Source of the DNA: SURF-24 sp964537965 | Lineage (GTDB): Bacteria; Bacteroidota; Ignavibacteria; Ignavibacteriales; SURF-24 | Length of the DNA: 15,422 nucleotides | Direction: 5' to 3' | NCBI GenBank assembly: GCA_964537965.1 | Contig: CAZIDB010000111.1 | Coordinates: 1 to 15,422 of the forward strand | Shown: piece after piece, positions 14,010 through 15,422 of the stretch | Numbering within the stretch: position 1 is the first letter of the stretch | Layout: each line of letters opens with the position of its first letter | Position numbers and translations under genes: made by a program | The notes under the pieces: generated by a model | Database searches by the model: none | What the model saw: the letters and a program-made list of their open reading frames with translations, nothing else | Told to the model about the DNA's origin: nothing

Positions 14010-15422
14010 ATGAGATATCCATATCAGGAAGTAGAAAAAAAGTGGCAGGGTTACTGGGAAGAAAAGAAAATTTATAAGACTGATCTTACCGATAAAGAAA
14101 AGAAAATTTATTGCCTCGTAATGTTTATTTATCCTTCAGGAGCAAAACTACATTGCGGTCACTGGTATAATTACGGGCCAACAGATTCCTGGGCAAGATA
14201 TAAAAAACTTCAGGGTTATAATGTTTTTGAACCGATGGGATATGATGCATTCGGTTTGCCGGCAGAAAATTATGCGATCAAAACCGGCATTCATCCAAAG
14301 GATAGTACGTTAAAGAATATTGAAGATATCCGCGCTCAATTAAAAAATATTGGTTGTATGTACGATTGGGACGCAGAACTTGCTACCTGCTTTCCTGAAT
14401 ATTATAAATGGAATCAATGGCTTTTCCTTCAGCTTTACAAGAAAGGATTAGCATACAGAAAAAATGCTCCTGTTAACTGGTGTCCTTCCTGCCAGACTGT
14501 TCTTGCAAATGAACAGGTTCTTGCAAACGGCGGATGCGAAAGATGCGGAACAACTGTGGTTCAGAAAAACCTGACGCAATGGTTTTTCAAAATAACAGAT
14601 TATGCAGAAGAGTTATTGCAGGGATTGGATAAAATCCACTGGCCGGAAAAAACTAAGTTAATGCAGAGAAACTGGATTGGTAAAAGCACCGGCACAGATG
14701 TAAAGTTCAAGATTGTAGGCCACGATGAAGAGATGACAGTCTTTACAACAAGACCGGATACATTATTCGGTGTTACTTATGTTGTAATTGCTCCTGAGAA
14801 TCCTCTTGTAGACAGAATCGTTCATCCTGATTATAAAGCTAAACTTGAAGAGTATAAAGAATCAATTAAGTCCTTAACTGAAATTGAAAGAACATCTACA
14901 GTAAAAGAAAAAACAGGTGTGCCGCTTGGTGTTTATGCTATCAATCCTGTTAACGGAAAGAAAGTGCCAATCTGGGCTGCTGATTATGTTCTGGCAACAT
15001 ACGGCACCGGTTGTGTTATGGCTGTACCTGGACACGATGAAAGAGACTTTGAATTTGCAAAGAAGTTTGAACTGCCGATTATTAAAGTTATTCTTGAACC
15101 GGGTAAAAATGAAAATGATGAATTAACCGAAGCTTATGTTGAAGTTGGAACGATGATTAACTCCGGAGATTTTGACGGATTGAATTCTGATCTTGGAATA
15201 GAAAAGATTACAGATTATCTCGAATCAAAAAATCTTGGCAAGAGAAAAGTTAACTTCCGTTTAAGAGATTGGCTTATTTCAAGGCAAAGATATTGGGGAA
15301 CACCAATCCCAATTATTCATTGTCCAAACTGCGGAGAAGTTGCAGTGAGCGAAGACGAACTGCCGGTTGAACTTCCGTATGAAGTTGAATTTAAACAAAC
15401 CGGGCAGTCGCCGTTGATAAGC
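14010..15422 (+). CDS. leuS: Leucyl-tRNA synthetase, C-terminal half beyond the window
   Basis: The first 471 residues of LeuRS, which charges tRNA-Leu; the frame is open to the window edge. In order: the class I HIGH box HCGH (48-51), GYDAFGLPAEN (77-87), a zinc knuckle with Cys158, Cys161, Cys176 and Cys179, and the editing domain (about 225-415). The editing domain holds the threonine-rich TTRPDT (246-251), YGTGCVMAVPGHDERD (331-346) and the key aspartate Asp343. RDWLISRQRYWGTPIP (419-434) then re-enters the catalytic core. The KMSKS loop and anticodon domain lie outside. The start at 14010 fits the family N-terminus and has AAGGA about eight bases upstream. The peptide after the HIGH box (WYNYGPTDSWARY) differs from the common bacterial PxGYxxxD form but keeps the spacing. 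Confidence 0.96.
   Translation, partial: MRYPYQEVEKKWQGYWEEKKIYKTDLTDKEKKIYCLVMFIYPSGAKLHCGHWYNYGPTDSWARYKKLQGYNVFEPMGYDAFGLPAENYAIKTGIHPKDSTLKNIEDIRAQLKNIGCMYDWDAELATCFPEYYKWNQWLFLQLYKKGLAYRKNAPVNWCPSCQTVLANEQVLANGGCERCGTTVVQKNLTQWFFKITDYAEELLQGLDKIHWPEKTKLMQRNWIGKSTGTDVKFKIVGHDEEMTVFTTRPDTLFGVTYVVIAPENPLVDRIVHPDYKAKLEEYKESIKSLTEIERTSTVKEKTGVPLGVYAINPVNGKKVPIWAADYVLATYGTGCVMAVPGHDERDFEFAKKFELPIIKVILEPGKNENDELTEAYVEVGTMINSGDFDGLNSDLGIEKITDYLESKNLGKRKVNFRLRDWLISRQRYWGTPIPIIHCPNCGEVAVSEDELPVELPYEVEFKQTGQSPLIS

Overview
This is a 15.4 kb stretch of an AT-rich bacterial chromosome, most likely from the Ignavibacteria or a related Bacteroidota/Chlorobi-group lineage. The placement rests on a secreted protein with a type IX secretion C-terminal sorting domain (8303-9367), a Yip1-family membrane protein, and several genes whose starts have weak Shine-Dalgarno sequences. 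This is inference, since no rRNA or other marker is present. Two runs of exactly 100 N (6369-6468 and 11203-11302) are scaffold gaps. The first artificially joins two unrelated genes and the second interrupts lysA.

Layout. 2-559 (+) is an isochorismatase-family hydrolase and 712-2085 (-) a tryptophanase. They converge on a long imperfect inverted repeat of the GTCATTGCGAG type (574-687). The tryptophanase is divergent from a small XRE regulator (2235-2441, +), which is translationally coupled to a small membrane protein (2441-2782). Two 7-bp inverted repeats in the shared intergenic region look like operators. A Yip1-family membrane protein follows (2884-3708), then a strong hairpin terminator. 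On the minus strand come priA (3981-6368, its N-terminus lost in the gap) and a lipoprotein (6469-7007, its C-terminus lost in the gap).

7148-8257 is the most unusual region. A solitary IS200/RAYT-type Y1 transposase (7374-7844, -) is embedded in at least ten short perfect hairpins. These occur in pairs with invariant centre-to-centre spacing of 51 or 53 bp, and nearly all share a CTACG/CGTAG loop. This resembles a REP/RAYT system with its own two-hairpin repeat module.

Downstream on the minus strand lie a secreted T9SS-sorted protein (8303-9367), a Tat-signal S66 LD-carboxypeptidase (9546-10595) 43 bp behind lysA (10639-11778), and a previously easy-to-miss 54-residue two-helix membrane protein (12030-12194). 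A solitary branched-chain-amino-acid-type substrate-binding lipoprotein (12382-13680) ends this group. leuS (14010 to the window end, +) is divergent from it and runs off the edge.

Functionally the region is a mosaic of housekeeping genes (leuS, priA, lysA), amino-acid and envelope metabolism (tryptophanase, LD-carboxypeptidase, substrate-binding protein) and one mobile or repeat-generating locus. The lysA/LD-carboxypeptidase pair shares diaminopimelate/murein chemistry. I found no CRISPR array, tRNA, rRNA or recognisable defence system.
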